DNA of 64,000 bases from Pythium myriotylum. Lineage: Eukaryota; Oomycota; Peronosporomycetes; Pythiales; Pythiaceae. Position 1 is the first letter of the stretch, and each line of letters begins with the position of its first letter. Below the pieces are notes generated by a model. It was not told the origin of the DNA. It searched no databases and was given only the letters and a program-made list of their open reading frames with translations. Where the stretch lies: positions 2,604,001 through 2,668,000 of the forward strand of contig JALJCQ010000013.1 of assembly GCA_023091665.1 (NCBI GenBank), written 5' to 3'. Positions 10,601 to 19,062 of the stretch are shown here, one piece after another. A program made the translations under genes and the position numbers.

Positions 10601-12087
10601 TAGTTGATGAGGAGCTGTTCGTAATCGTTACGCTGGAAGCTCTCGAAGCCGAAGATATCGAGCACACCAATGTATGGCAGCGGCTGTGGGTCCTGTCCGA
10701 GCGACTTGTTAACCTGGTCGATGACCCAGTCGAAGAGCTTCGAGTAGAGCGCCTTGGCGATGGCGTCACGAGCGTAAACGGCGTTCTGCATGTTCTGGCG
10801 GACGGTGAAGGTCTCGTCGCGGGTGACGATGTCGCGCTCAGTGACGACGCGAGCGAGTGCCTCCTGAGTCACACCGAGAAGCTGCGAAGCAACCGCAAGG
10901 GCCTGCTTGGCCGACGGCTTATCGATGACGGCGACTTCGCCCTCAGCCGAGTCTTCCTCATCGAAGTCGATGTTGCCAAGGTGCAGAAGGCCGGCAATGA
11001 CGGAGAACAGCACATTCTGCTTGGCATCGTTCATGCCGACGCAGCTGAGACCACGGACGACGGCAGCGAAGTCGGCCTGGTCGTCCGTGTCCTCGGCGAC
11101 GTAGCATCCGCTCTGGTTGAGGTAGTCGTAGTCCTGCGGCTTGGTGAGCTGGAACTGGGACTTCATGGCGGGCGACGCGCCGGCGAGCAGCTGGTAGAAG
11201 ATGTGGAAGTTGCGCTCGCCGTCGACCTGGTAGACGAGGCGCGACTTCTCGAGCAAGTAGGTCTCGACGAAGGCGCCCGCGAGCTTGAACTGGCCGTCGT
11301 TGGTGAACTGGAGCTTCATGAACTTGCCAAAGCGCGACGAGTTGTGGTTACGCAGGGTCTTGGCATTGCCAAAGGCCTCGAGGATCGGGTTCTGCTCAAT
11401 GAGTCGCGCGTCGAGCGAGGTGGAGGCGGAGGCGGCGTTCTTGTGGTCGGCCTCGTAGCGCGCCTCGATCTCGCTGGCCTTGGCGTTCTTGCCGTAGAGC
11501 CCGCGCGTGGTGAGGTGGCGCAGCACGATCTTGGAGGACTCGGTCTTGCCGGCGCCCGACTCGCCCGAGATGACGACACTCTGGTTCGTGGGCTGCTCCG
11601 TGCCGGCGTTGAAGACCATCTGCTGGTAGGCCATCTCGGCGACGGCGAAGGGGTGGGGCGCGCCGCTGGCGTTCGAGACGACGTCGCTCACGCGCGGGTG
11701 CGGCAGTTCGCGCAGCGGGTTCACGGCGATGAGCACGTTGGCCATGAAGGTGTAGGGCTTCTGCACGCCGTTGCCGCCCTCGGGCCCGTCGAGCCGCGAG
11801 CGCTCGGCGAGGTTGTGGAGCACGCCGGCCTCGTGGATGTAGTAGAGCGCCGTCATGTCGTCGGCCACGCGCGGGTTCTGCGGCAGCGCGAGCCCGCGGT
11901 CGACCTGCTGGACCTTGCCGGCGGCCGTGCGCACCGTGACCTTGAGCCCGCCGATGGCCATGACGGTCGCGCGGTCCCAGACATTGTCGTTCCCGGGCAC
12001 CCAGATGACCTGGCCGACCTCCACGGGCAGGATCTCGAGGTCCTCGTTCTTGGAGGCCTGCTTGTAGATGGGCGGCGGCGTGGCCAT
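7654..12087 (-). CDS. unconventional myosin with IQ motifs, zinc ribbon and PX domain
   Basis: Actin-based motor, single exon, about 1477 residues from the ATG at 12087 (start of MATPPPIYKQ). Longer reading from 12294 is possible but looks like low-complexity leader. Order: N-terminal SH3-like segment, motor domain with P-loop GESGAGKTESSK near residue 175-186, switch region NHNSSRFGKF and relay region DIFGFESFQRNDYEQLLINYTNE; one or more IQ motifs (IVRIQQWWRGLG, VVMQALFRGYSARRQF); a long charged Ala/Glu/Arg coiled coil; a short SHOCT-like helix segment; a CPAC...CESC zinc ribbon; and a C-terminal PX domain (YTVYVLRCQW, PPTVATLPHFPRKHRLG). PX tails bind phosphoinositides, so a membrane-cargo role is likely. 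Stramenopile myosins with PX tails are known; I think class XXX but cannot confirm. Confidence 0.93.
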   Translation of the reverse strand: MATPPPIYKQASKNEDLEILPVEVGQVIWVPGNDNVWDRATVMAIGGLKVTVRTAAGKVQQVDRGLALPQNPRVADDMTALYYIHEAGVLHNLAERSRLDGPEGGNGVQKPYTFMANVLIAVNPLRELPHPRVSDVVSNASGAPHPFAVAEMAYQQMVFNAGTEQPTNQSVVISGESGAGKTESSKIVLRHLTTRGLYGKNAKASEIEARYEADHKNAASASTSLDARLIEQNPILEAFGNAKTLRNHNSSRFGKFMKLQFTNDGQFKLAGAFVETYLLEKSRLVYQVDGERNFHIFYQLLAGASPAMKSQFQLTKPQDYDYLNQSGCYVAEDTDDQADFAAVVRGLSCVGMNDAKQNVLFSVIAGLLHLGNIDFDEEDSAEGEVAVIDKPSAKQALAVASQLLGVTQEALARVVTERDIVTRDETFTVRQNMQNAVYARDAIAKALYSKLFDWVIDQVNKSLGQDPQPLPYIGVLDIFGFESFQRNDYEQLLINYTNEVLQATFNNQVFIAEMELYKREGITVGKIQWPDNRECVELIAGKPDGILSILDAEAMNPKPSDDKFLAALHRKHAKNPYFPRPHPKDMQQMFIVRHFAGAVSYSIGAFMDKNNDTIPQDMTNLFLGSTNGLVLSLFKSGDEDARPGKKRVLKSVAAKFSRQMQELVDTLDATRCNFIRCIKPNALMRVGSFDPRYVVGQLRCQGIMQTAQVLKVGLPTRVPYSELVGAYKKFMPPDAQRLFANQSDPTLITAILWAFQVPMDAYKLGITRLFFKAGKIALLDAILKINWAVDGPRIVARMKLWLARRRWRVGLAKVVSQNIFKRLLRKIQARRDAIVRIQQWWRGLGVRREFKRTKSAAVVMQALFRGYSARRQFKAKKAEMLALIEARAAEARRQAEEAKRREEQARLAAEMARRESMARAAAEEDRRRMEEEALRAEQEAIRFAEEAAIAVREAEAAAAEATAAAEMERQAELRAITEARELELRMAREREEAEQRKQEALLRAATVSASLLGGLATVQTMSGAAGEVNIVEIPEDLSQENKEQLLQLNELLLSGAISQGEYDELVPFLLEQPAEEPTGALLTAEQEESLNRLYSAGVYGVQIRCPACGATNNTANGNHCESCGSLLTTSDSTPAGDQSYYGYRTRSMSRQGSALSTLTAPVGSFSMEGHRITIHDGYLQVQMHRTQVLQDDNYAEYTVYVLRCQWQSKDGSEPTTWLVSHRFSVFERLHKDLKHKIPPTVATLPHFPRKHRLGGVFGGKTGNSTEIVEERKKGLESYVGQVLDICARLPDTLTVPELDRFLNLSRQVEQYRRHLAAAAAGATEGGAPGYQGPASGAEALAAREQSRLPTELPTPLDEEELMQTEQAVALLNSSIRNARGDLRRDAAVQHHLKICVQLLPRLQISANLDNPFANVDLIPRAMQCQEDLETTMNLYNDSLLAVSETYMLSAQEAGGNMQVPPPYVPGQQNSYQRSYGV

Positions 12088-12715
12088 GGCGCGCGGGGGA
12101 CGGACGGAGGGGACGGAGGAGAGGACGCGAGCGCTCGCTTCCGCCGGCGACGAAGGGGAATTGAAGTGCGGCGGGCGTGCCGAGGGCCGAGCGGAGGAGG
12201 GGGGGGGGACCCAGGAGGAGGAGGAGGGGAGAACGAGAAGAAGCCGAGTCCCACGCTCGACAATTGGACGAAATCGGAGATCCACGCTTCCCATTGGCCC
12301 AAACCAACAAGATACGCTGAATGTTTGGGGTCGTTGAAGACGGTTTCAGCCAATGAGAGGCCGCGACAAGATCTCTCTACCCCCGCTCTGGCGAGCGGGC
12401 GTGGTGTCGTGTGCTCGTGGATCTTCTTTGCCGGCCCGTGCGATCGAGCGACGACTCGCCGTGGCTTAACCTTCCGGATGGCCGTCCGGAGGTTACACTG
12501 GCGTAAATTACGAGATGGAGGGTGCATCATAAATACACAATTTATTGGATGACGCACTCGTGCGTAAGACGCCGTCTCATTGCCGCGGACGTCTGCAAGT
12601 GTACATGGCCAACACAGGCGTCCGTCGTGGCGTCGTGCTGGTCGACGATCGCGACTCTCACGGTCGCCCACTGGACGAACCCACGCGCCACCGCGCGCGC
12701 CCAATCTCTGTCGCC
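12088..12715. other. intergenic region with myosin 5' leader and promoter
   Basis: 628 bp between the myosin start and the stop of the SAP-domain gene, both on the minus strand. It contains a G10 run (12199-12208) and two CCAAT-type boxes, CCATTGG at 12291-12297 and CCAAT at 12350-12354, plausibly belonging to the myosin promoter. The reading frame upstream of the myosin ATG stays open for 69 codons but is Pro/Ser-rich low complexity. No other gene is supported here. Confidence 0.45.
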
Positions 12716-13625
12716 TTACTTGGACCCAGCGAAGCGGTTCAGGCGCTGGCGCTTCTTCTCTTCGAGCTACAATTCCCACGCACGGAGAGTTAGCAACGGC
12801 CCCGACTCATGCAGCGGCCTAGCACGACATGACGCACGAGTTCCGGGGTCTCGATTCCAAAGCGCTTGGCTCGCTCTAGACGCTTCTTTTCTTCGGCGTT
12901 CAGCCCGAAACGGTCGGCGCGCGCGTTCTTCTTTTCGATCAACTGCACACACCCATGTCGTGAGAACAAAAGGCAACTCGGGGCATGGCGAAAAGGCATA
13001 CCGTCTCAGGGGTCTCGAGACCGAAGCGCTTGGCTCGCTCCAGCTTCTTTTGCTTGGCTTCTTCGCTGTCCTTGACAGGAAGGTTGAAACGCTTCGCTCG
13101 TTCCTCCTAATACCACCACAGCATGAGTGAAGGAACTCGGCGACGACGACAAACCATGATCGCTCCCACCTTCTTCTGCTCGAGCGTGAGAGGAATTCCA
13201 AACTTCTCTGCGCGCGCTTTCCGCTTCTCCTCCTCCGAAAGACCCTGCTGGTTGCCTTCACTTTCTGGCTTGGAGGTACCCTCGGAAGCTGGATTGGCTC
13301 CGTTCGAGGTGGATTTAGCCGAGTCACTCGGCTTCTTCGGCGACGACGTAGGCGCAGCAGCCTTAGCAGACTCTTGAGGCTTGGAGTCGCCCTCTTTCTT
13401 CGTCGCCGGCGCCGACTTTTTCGGGCTCGACGGTGCTGCGCCGCTCGCTGACTCATCGGTCGGCGGCGCCAAGTCCTCGGCGGCGCTGCCGAACTCTTCT
13501 TCGTCGAGCGCCATCTCGAGGCGCTGGATGAGCTCCGACTTGAGCCCGTTGGAGCTGAGCCCGCGCGCCTCCAGCTCCGCGCGCAGCTCGCTCACCTTCA
13601 TCTTCTTCGGCACGATCGCCGTCAT
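12716..13625 (-). CDS. SAP-domain RNA-export protein (Tho1/SARNP/MOS11-like)
   Basis: Likely nuclear mRNA-export adaptor linked to the THO/TREX complex. Exons: 13170-13625, 13002-13106, 12838-12942, 12716-12766; about 238 residues. The SAP motif is at residues 10-45 (KVSELRAELEARGLSSNGLKSELIQRLE). A Ser/Ala/Lys/Pro-rich linker follows, then several copies of a basic unit RAxRFGI/L...ETPE, typical of the Tho1/MOS11 C-terminal domain, ending KKRQRLNRFAGSK. Exons 2 and 3 are both exactly 105 nt, both phase 0, and each carries one repeat. The last 17-codon exon is only found by splicing: reading straight on from exon 3 gives a different tail. PLRG1, another mRNA-processing protein, lies immediately upstream on the same strand. 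Confidence 0.85.
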
Positions 13626-13820
13626 GGTTCGTCTTGCAATCGTTCGTTTTGTGCGTGGTGATCGGCGGGTGCTCCCTTGAATCCCCGCCACTTTATGGAA
13701 GCCCTCTGTTGGACGATGGAAAACCTCTGTTCGAAAGTGTACTGTGTATGAATCAAGGATATTTCGAGAAATACGGTAATCGAGTGCGAGGTCGCAAACT
13801 CGACCAACCCCACACTGAGT

Positions 13821-15753
13821 TTAGTATCGCTTTGGCGCAGTGAAGTCTTTGGTCCACTGGGTCATGTCGATAGGGTGCGTGTCTTCACTCGCATCGGCAT
13901 CCTCAGCCCAGATCTTGATGGTTTTGTCTGCTTCGCAAGTGATAAATCGTCTGCACACAACCTCCACGTAAGCGACAACAGAAATCCTTAGCAACAGAAG
14001 AAAAAGAAAACTCACAGTCCGGTCTTGTCGAATGACGATGCGTAGATACCGGCCTCACTGTCAAGTGATCCGGGCTGCACTTTCGTCACCTCTTCTTGGA
14101 AGCAGTAGCCCGTCGTGTAGTCCCAAAACTTCATGGAGCCATTATCAGCGCTCGACACCAGAACAGAATCTTCGTTGATCGCGACCGAATTGATGATCGC
14201 ATTGTGTCCAGAGAAGTTGCGGAGAAAGCGACCGTCTTTAGCGTCCCACTTCTTCATGTTATCGGCCGCAGCGGAGATGAAAGAGTGGTCCTACAATACA
14301 AGGACGGTTATGTCAAAGCAACACACCGTAGGACACGAAGAAAGACGTACGACTGGAGACTTCGCAATTGCTCGCACACCTTTCTTGTGGTTTGTTAGTG
14401 TTGTCATAACCTTGCCAGCAGCAAGATCCCATAACTAACACCAGGTCACAATGGTAAGTGGTTTTCTGCATGCTCTCATCAAACGGTTCGTTCGTTCGTT
14501 ACCTTGATTGTGCTATCGCTTGAAGCAGTGAGAACCTGTGGATCGGTAGACTGAGTCTCAACGCCCCAAACCGTGCCTTGGTGCCCACTTAAAACGTGGA
14601 TTTGGTTCTTCGTGCGCATATCCCAGACCTAGCGCATGATTATTTCGGATGTTATAGATCGTTTCGCTTCAAACAGCTTCGCAAGACATACTCGTGTGAC
14701 GGCATCGCGACCACCAGTCATGAGGATGTCCAGGGTCGGATGGATCTTCAGGCAAAACACACCAGAAAGGTGGCCGTGGTAACTCCGAATGACCTTGTTG
14801 TACTCGAGATCCCAGCCTACGCGTGACGTTGAATGAGAACCGTTGCAAGAACTTCCCAGTAGTAGTTTTCGTACACAGCACTTTCTTGTCTTCAGCCGCA
14901 GAGAAGAGGTAAGGATGACGAGAGCTCACTTCAAGGCCTCGAATCGTGTTGATATGTCCCGTAAGTGTGAGCTTCAGTTGGCCGGAGGCGAGATCCCACA
15001 CCTTTATGGTGCGATCAGCAGAGCCTGTAACGAACCAATCATTGGTTGGATCCACCGCGACGGATCGAACCCAACCAAGATGGCCAGCGATAACTCGCTT
15101 CAGTTTCCATGGCGCATGCCATTTCGGCTTTGGGACTTGTGTCGGACGTCTGCGCACGATCGCGGAGCTTCCAAACTGTGCAGGGCCGGAGCCAACCGTG
15201 GATAGAGCATTGCTTGTCGGTTTCTTGTATTCAACAACAGATGATGAGCCCGACGAGTTGGAGGATTGACTATATCGCACACAGTACAGCCTCTCGATTA
15301 AATCGCGAGAATCACCAATACCCACCAAAGTTGCCACGTACACAGCTTGTTGCCTTTGTTCTTGCGCCTCTTTTTCGATCTCGGCAATCAACGACGCTTC
15401 ATCGCCCGCCGTTGCTGCCTGTGGAGTCGGTGCACTGACTCCGTCAGGCTGAGCGGATGTCTGCTTCTTGTCCTCCAGGAGGGACTCGGGAAGATCTATG
15501 TAGAGTCCATGGAGCTTGGTGTGCATGCGAACCTTCTTGCTGATCGACACTTAAGTTGGGCTTCGTTCCCAGCGATGAACAAGAGTTCGTACCTGGGGGC
15601 AAACTCGAACGCACTCGTGGTCGGGCGCTTCGTGAGCGCGAAGATCTCTGCGGTGCGCAACACCGACTGCTCGATCTGCTGCGCGATGGGTGCAGCCACC
15701 TCCGTGTGCGCGCTCTCGACGCTTCCCGCCGCTTCCACTGCCGCCGCCGGCAT
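13821..15753 (-). CDS. pleiotropic regulator 1 (PLRG1/PRL1/Prp46), WD40 protein
   Basis: Core component of the Prp19/NTC spliceosome complex, nuclear. Eight exons in phase: 15593-15753, 15342-15539, 14875-15269, 14692-14816, 14503-14628, 14351-14434, 14016-14290, 13821-13950; about 497 residues. The divergent N-terminus ([11 protein letters not shown]) is followed by [20 protein letters not shown] and seven WD repeats ([89 protein letters not shown]) and the characteristic [24 protein letters not shown], and ETHP ending. It is closer to plant PRL1 than to animal PLRG1 in several of these blocks. Intron 2 (15270-15341, 72 nt) is a multiple of three without stop, so an ORF caller would read through it. 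Confidence 0.95.
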
Positions 15754-15995
15754 CTTCGACCTCCGTCTTCGTTCCTGTTGGCCTCGGTGAGCGGACGGTA
15801 CGAACTTTGTCACGCACAGTTGGTACATACCAACATGAAGTTTGTAACTGTAGTTCGTAACTGGACAATAGGCGATATTTTGGTCGGTCGGGTGGTCGGT
15901 TGGTCGGTCTCGAATGCGCATCAGACTCTTGAAGATACGAGGAACCTGCCGTGGCTTCCGACGAGCACATTCGTCCACCATCATTGCGGCCCGCC
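15754..15995. promoter_or_regulatory. divergent promoter, PLRG1 / dehydrogenase kinase, with GGTCGG repeats
   Basis: A 242-bp gap between divergent starts. At 15881-15910 there are four close copies of GGTCGG separated by 0-3 bases, a short tandem array placed between the two genes. It could be a bidirectional promoter element; this is inference from position and repetition only. Confidence 0.3.
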
Positions 15996-17600
15996 ATGCG
16001 CGTCCACCATGCGACGCGGCGGCTGCTGACGGCAGCGGTAACGCGCTCGTCATCCGCGCCATGCCTCGCGCTGCGTCGCGCGGCGCCTCGACGCTCCTAC
16101 AACGTGCAGGCCAAGCCGCGCGTGCCTATCGCACCGTCACACAAGAACGGCACGCCCATTCTGTACGTCGGTCTTCTCTCATCGCCCTCCTCTTGAGACT
16201 TCTAAGTGACGCGTTCGGAACAGGGCGGACCCTGGTATCACCATGGACGAGATCCGGGACATAGCATCCACACCTCCCACACCCATGACGCTTCAACAGA
16301 TGAAGATCTTCTCGGACGGAACAAATAAAACACGCATCGTTGGGGCAAACTTTCTCCATAAAGAACTGCAAATTCGTTTCGCGAGGTGAGTGCAAGATGA
16401 CTTGGCAGGCTTTCAACTGGTTCGAAGGCTGAAATATTTTTCAGAGCGATCGTAGAATTATCGGATCTACCCCTTGGTCTCGCGGAGACCGAGTCTATTC
16501 AGCGCGCGATACGTGTGTACAGCCATTCTATCCACTCTATACGGTCTGTCAAACCACCACGAAATGCCACCGAAGACCTCATTTTTACAGAAGCAATTCG
16601 TAAAGCGAAACGCAACGGCGCCAACCTTGTCCCGCTGATTTGCGGTGGCTTGAAAGAGCTCGCCGCTACCGACTTGGGTCACAATACGCTCAAATTTGAG
16701 AGCATCCAAGAAGACATCAAGCACCGACTTGACACGTTTTTCCTCGCGCGAATCGGTATCCGTATGCTTATCGGCCAGCACGTGGAGTCCATGGTCCAAG
16801 TAGGAGGTCGTGTCGAGCTGGTGAACGTCGAAGAGACCGTGCGAAGTGCGTGCGATCGCGCGGCGAATCTGTGCAAAATGTATTATGATGTGGCCCCTGA
16901 AGTCGAAATTCGCTTGGCGTCCAACTCGTCGGCCCCATTTACATACGTGGAATCGCATCTCCATCACATGGTATTCGAGCTCGTCAAGAATGCCATGAGA
17001 GCGACAGTCGTGCTTCAGAACGACCTGGAGAGCCACCCGAGACCGCGCCCCATTCACAAGTTTGAGCATGTAATGGACCCGAACAGCAGATTGCTCGGCT
17101 TCGTGATGCCTGATGTACGTTGAGTTTCGAACACATAGCTTGGTTGGCGGGGTTCTCACTCGATTTGTTTGCAGTTCAACACAATTGACGGAGTGACCAT
17201 TTATCCTGACATCAGAAAATACGGCCGACCTGGCGAGCTACCGCCTGTTCAGGTGGTGGTGTGCCAAGGACACGAAGATCTCACCATCAAAATCACTGAC
17301 AATGGTGGCGGTGTGAAGCGCAGCGACTGGCGAAAGCTGTGGCACTACGGTTACACGACAAGTCCCGAGTTTCCACCGAGAGAGTCTTACGGCTACCACA
17401 GCTTCCGGGAGCATTTCAGTGGCGGAGGCTATGGATTGCCCATCGCACGGCTCTTCGCGCGTTACTTCGGTGGCGAGGTGACATTCACGTCCCTCGAAGG
17501 CTCCGGGTCCTCCGTGTTTATTCAAGCTCATCGCTTGGGACGAAAAACCGAGATGGTTCCTGGCCACGCATCATTCTCCCTCCAGCCGCTGTATTCGTAG
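15996..17600 (+). CDS. mitochondrial 2-oxoacid dehydrogenase kinase (PDK/BCKDK family)
   Basis: Phosphorylates and inactivates the E1 subunit of pyruvate or branched-chain oxoacid dehydrogenase in the mitochondrial matrix. Exons: 15996-16162, 16224-16385, 16445-17114, 17175-17600; about 474 residues. The start gives an Arg/Ser/Ala-rich, acid-free presequence (MRVHHATRRLLTAA). The four-helix BCDHK adaptor region follows, then a GHKL ATPase: N box HMVFELVKNAMRAT, G1 box ITDNGGGV, and the glycine-rich lid GGGYGLPIARLFARYFGG ending in GSGSSVFI. Conserved NPSIR-like and DTFFLARIGIRMLIGQH motifs are recognisable. Substrate choice between pyruvate and branched-chain complexes cannot be settled by eye. 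Confidence 0.92.
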
Positions 17601-17838
17601 CCGCCGATGGAGACCGTACTATTCGCATTAAATCCACTCCTTCTCCTCATGCTGAAGTGATCTCCGGACGCATGTCTGCTTCTTTCCGACATAGCGTACC
17701 CTCGTGAATGTTACCGTAACGTAACCCCTTTGGTCGATATAAAAAACTGCCTTCCTGAGTTCTCAGTGGGTTAGGACGCCGACCTCAGATCGGCGCGAGG
17801 AAGCGAGAGCGGGGACCCCCGAGGCACGGAGAGCGACC

Positions 17839-18894
17839 ATGGCCACGCGCGACCTCACGCGAGCATTCGCGCAGCTGCGCTCGGACGCCAAGGCCAAGAG
17901 TCTGCGGCGCAAGAACATCGTCCACCACAGCGAGGAAGGCAACGCGCTCGTCAAGAATGGCGCCGACTCGCACGACTGGGAGGCCGCGCCCGGCATGGTG
18001 CCTCCAGCGTGGGTCAGTGTCGTCGGCGAGACCAACCAGCACGTCGCGCATATCAAAGAGATGAGTACGTGGCGATCGCGGCAGCGGCCCGTCGGCGGCC
18101 GGGGAGTTAACCACGTCGCTCTACGTGTACAGTGGAGAAGCTGAGCAAGCTGCACACGAAGCGACTCATGGTTCGCTTTGACGGCTCCGAGTCGCAGCAC
18201 GAACAAGAAATCGATCAGCTCACGCAGGAGATAACCGACGAATTCCGAAGCGCAGAGAGAGGTCTGCAACGGATGGGGAAGCAGGGCGACAACTCGGCAG
18301 CCGACGCGAAGACACGCCAGAACGTTCAACGAGCACTCGCGACGCAGCTTCAGACGCTCTCTGGAGATTTTAGAAAGTCACAGAAGGAATATCTGGCCCG
18401 TGTCAAGAACCAAAAGCAAGGCCCAGTCGAGTTCGACTTTTTATCCGAGAGTAATAGCAAGAACGGACTGCGTGGTGTCGACATGGTAGTGTGCCGTACA
18501 CTGCATCCCCGAGACGGGTTGTTTATGCGAAGTCTAACGATCGATGATATATTCTGATTTGTAGGGCTTCAATAAGTCCCAGGTAACAGAAATCGACATT
18601 GCAGAGGACGTGATCAACGAGCGCGACCAGGAGATCACAAAGATCGCCGAATCCATCACGGAGCTCGCAACAATCTTCAAAGAGTTGGCCGTATTAGTCA
18701 TTGATCAAGGCACGATCCTCGATCGTATCGATTACAACATGGAGCAAGTCGTGGAGCAGACGGAAAAAGGCATCGTGGAGCTGGAGAAAGCAGAGGAAAT
18801 GCAGAAGAGCAGTCGGCCCATGAAAATGATCGGTCTCTTGCTCGTGCTCATTTTCATCATGACAGTGATCCTCGTACTAAAGCACATGCACTAA
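17839..18894 (+). CDS. syntaxin-16/Tlg2-like Qa-SNARE
   Basis: Membrane-anchored SNARE for endosome-to-Golgi fusion. Exons 17839-18064, 18133-18485, 18565-18894; about 302 residues. The N-terminal helical Habc region spans roughly residues 60-185, followed by the SNARE motif (INERDQEITKIAESITELA, then FKELAVLVIDQGTILDRIDYN) with the zero-layer Gln in VIDQGT and the Tlg2/syntaxin-16 style RIDYNMEQ. A C-terminal transmembrane anchor (MIGLLLVLIFIMTVILVL) ends in a short KHMH tail. No signal peptide, as expected for a tail-anchored protein. Family firm; the Tlg2/syntaxin-16 subfamily call rests on the SNARE-motif wording. Confidence 0.92.
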
Positions 18895-19062
18895 GAGAGT
18901 AACAAAGAGCCACGACGTCTGCGAGGCGAAACAGTCTCCGTCTTATGAGCGCAGCTCCTTTTGGTCGACTCACGAGGAGATGGAATATTCATAGTTGATT
19001 CTGTATAAAAATCTAGAGTTTTCGTCATTCTCGAACCACCAGCAGCAACGGCAATTCTTGTA

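Noticed and set aside
9031..12552. Plus-strand ORF of 1173 codons opposite the myosin
   Set aside because: Shadow of a GC-rich gene; the minus strand carries P-loop, IQ and PX motifs, and the plus product shows none.
14281..14295. Possible frameshift at the start of PLRG1 exon 7
   Set aside because: When the exon is read from 14290 the phase fits and the protein aligns residue for residue with PLRG1; my first reading had miscounted an A run.
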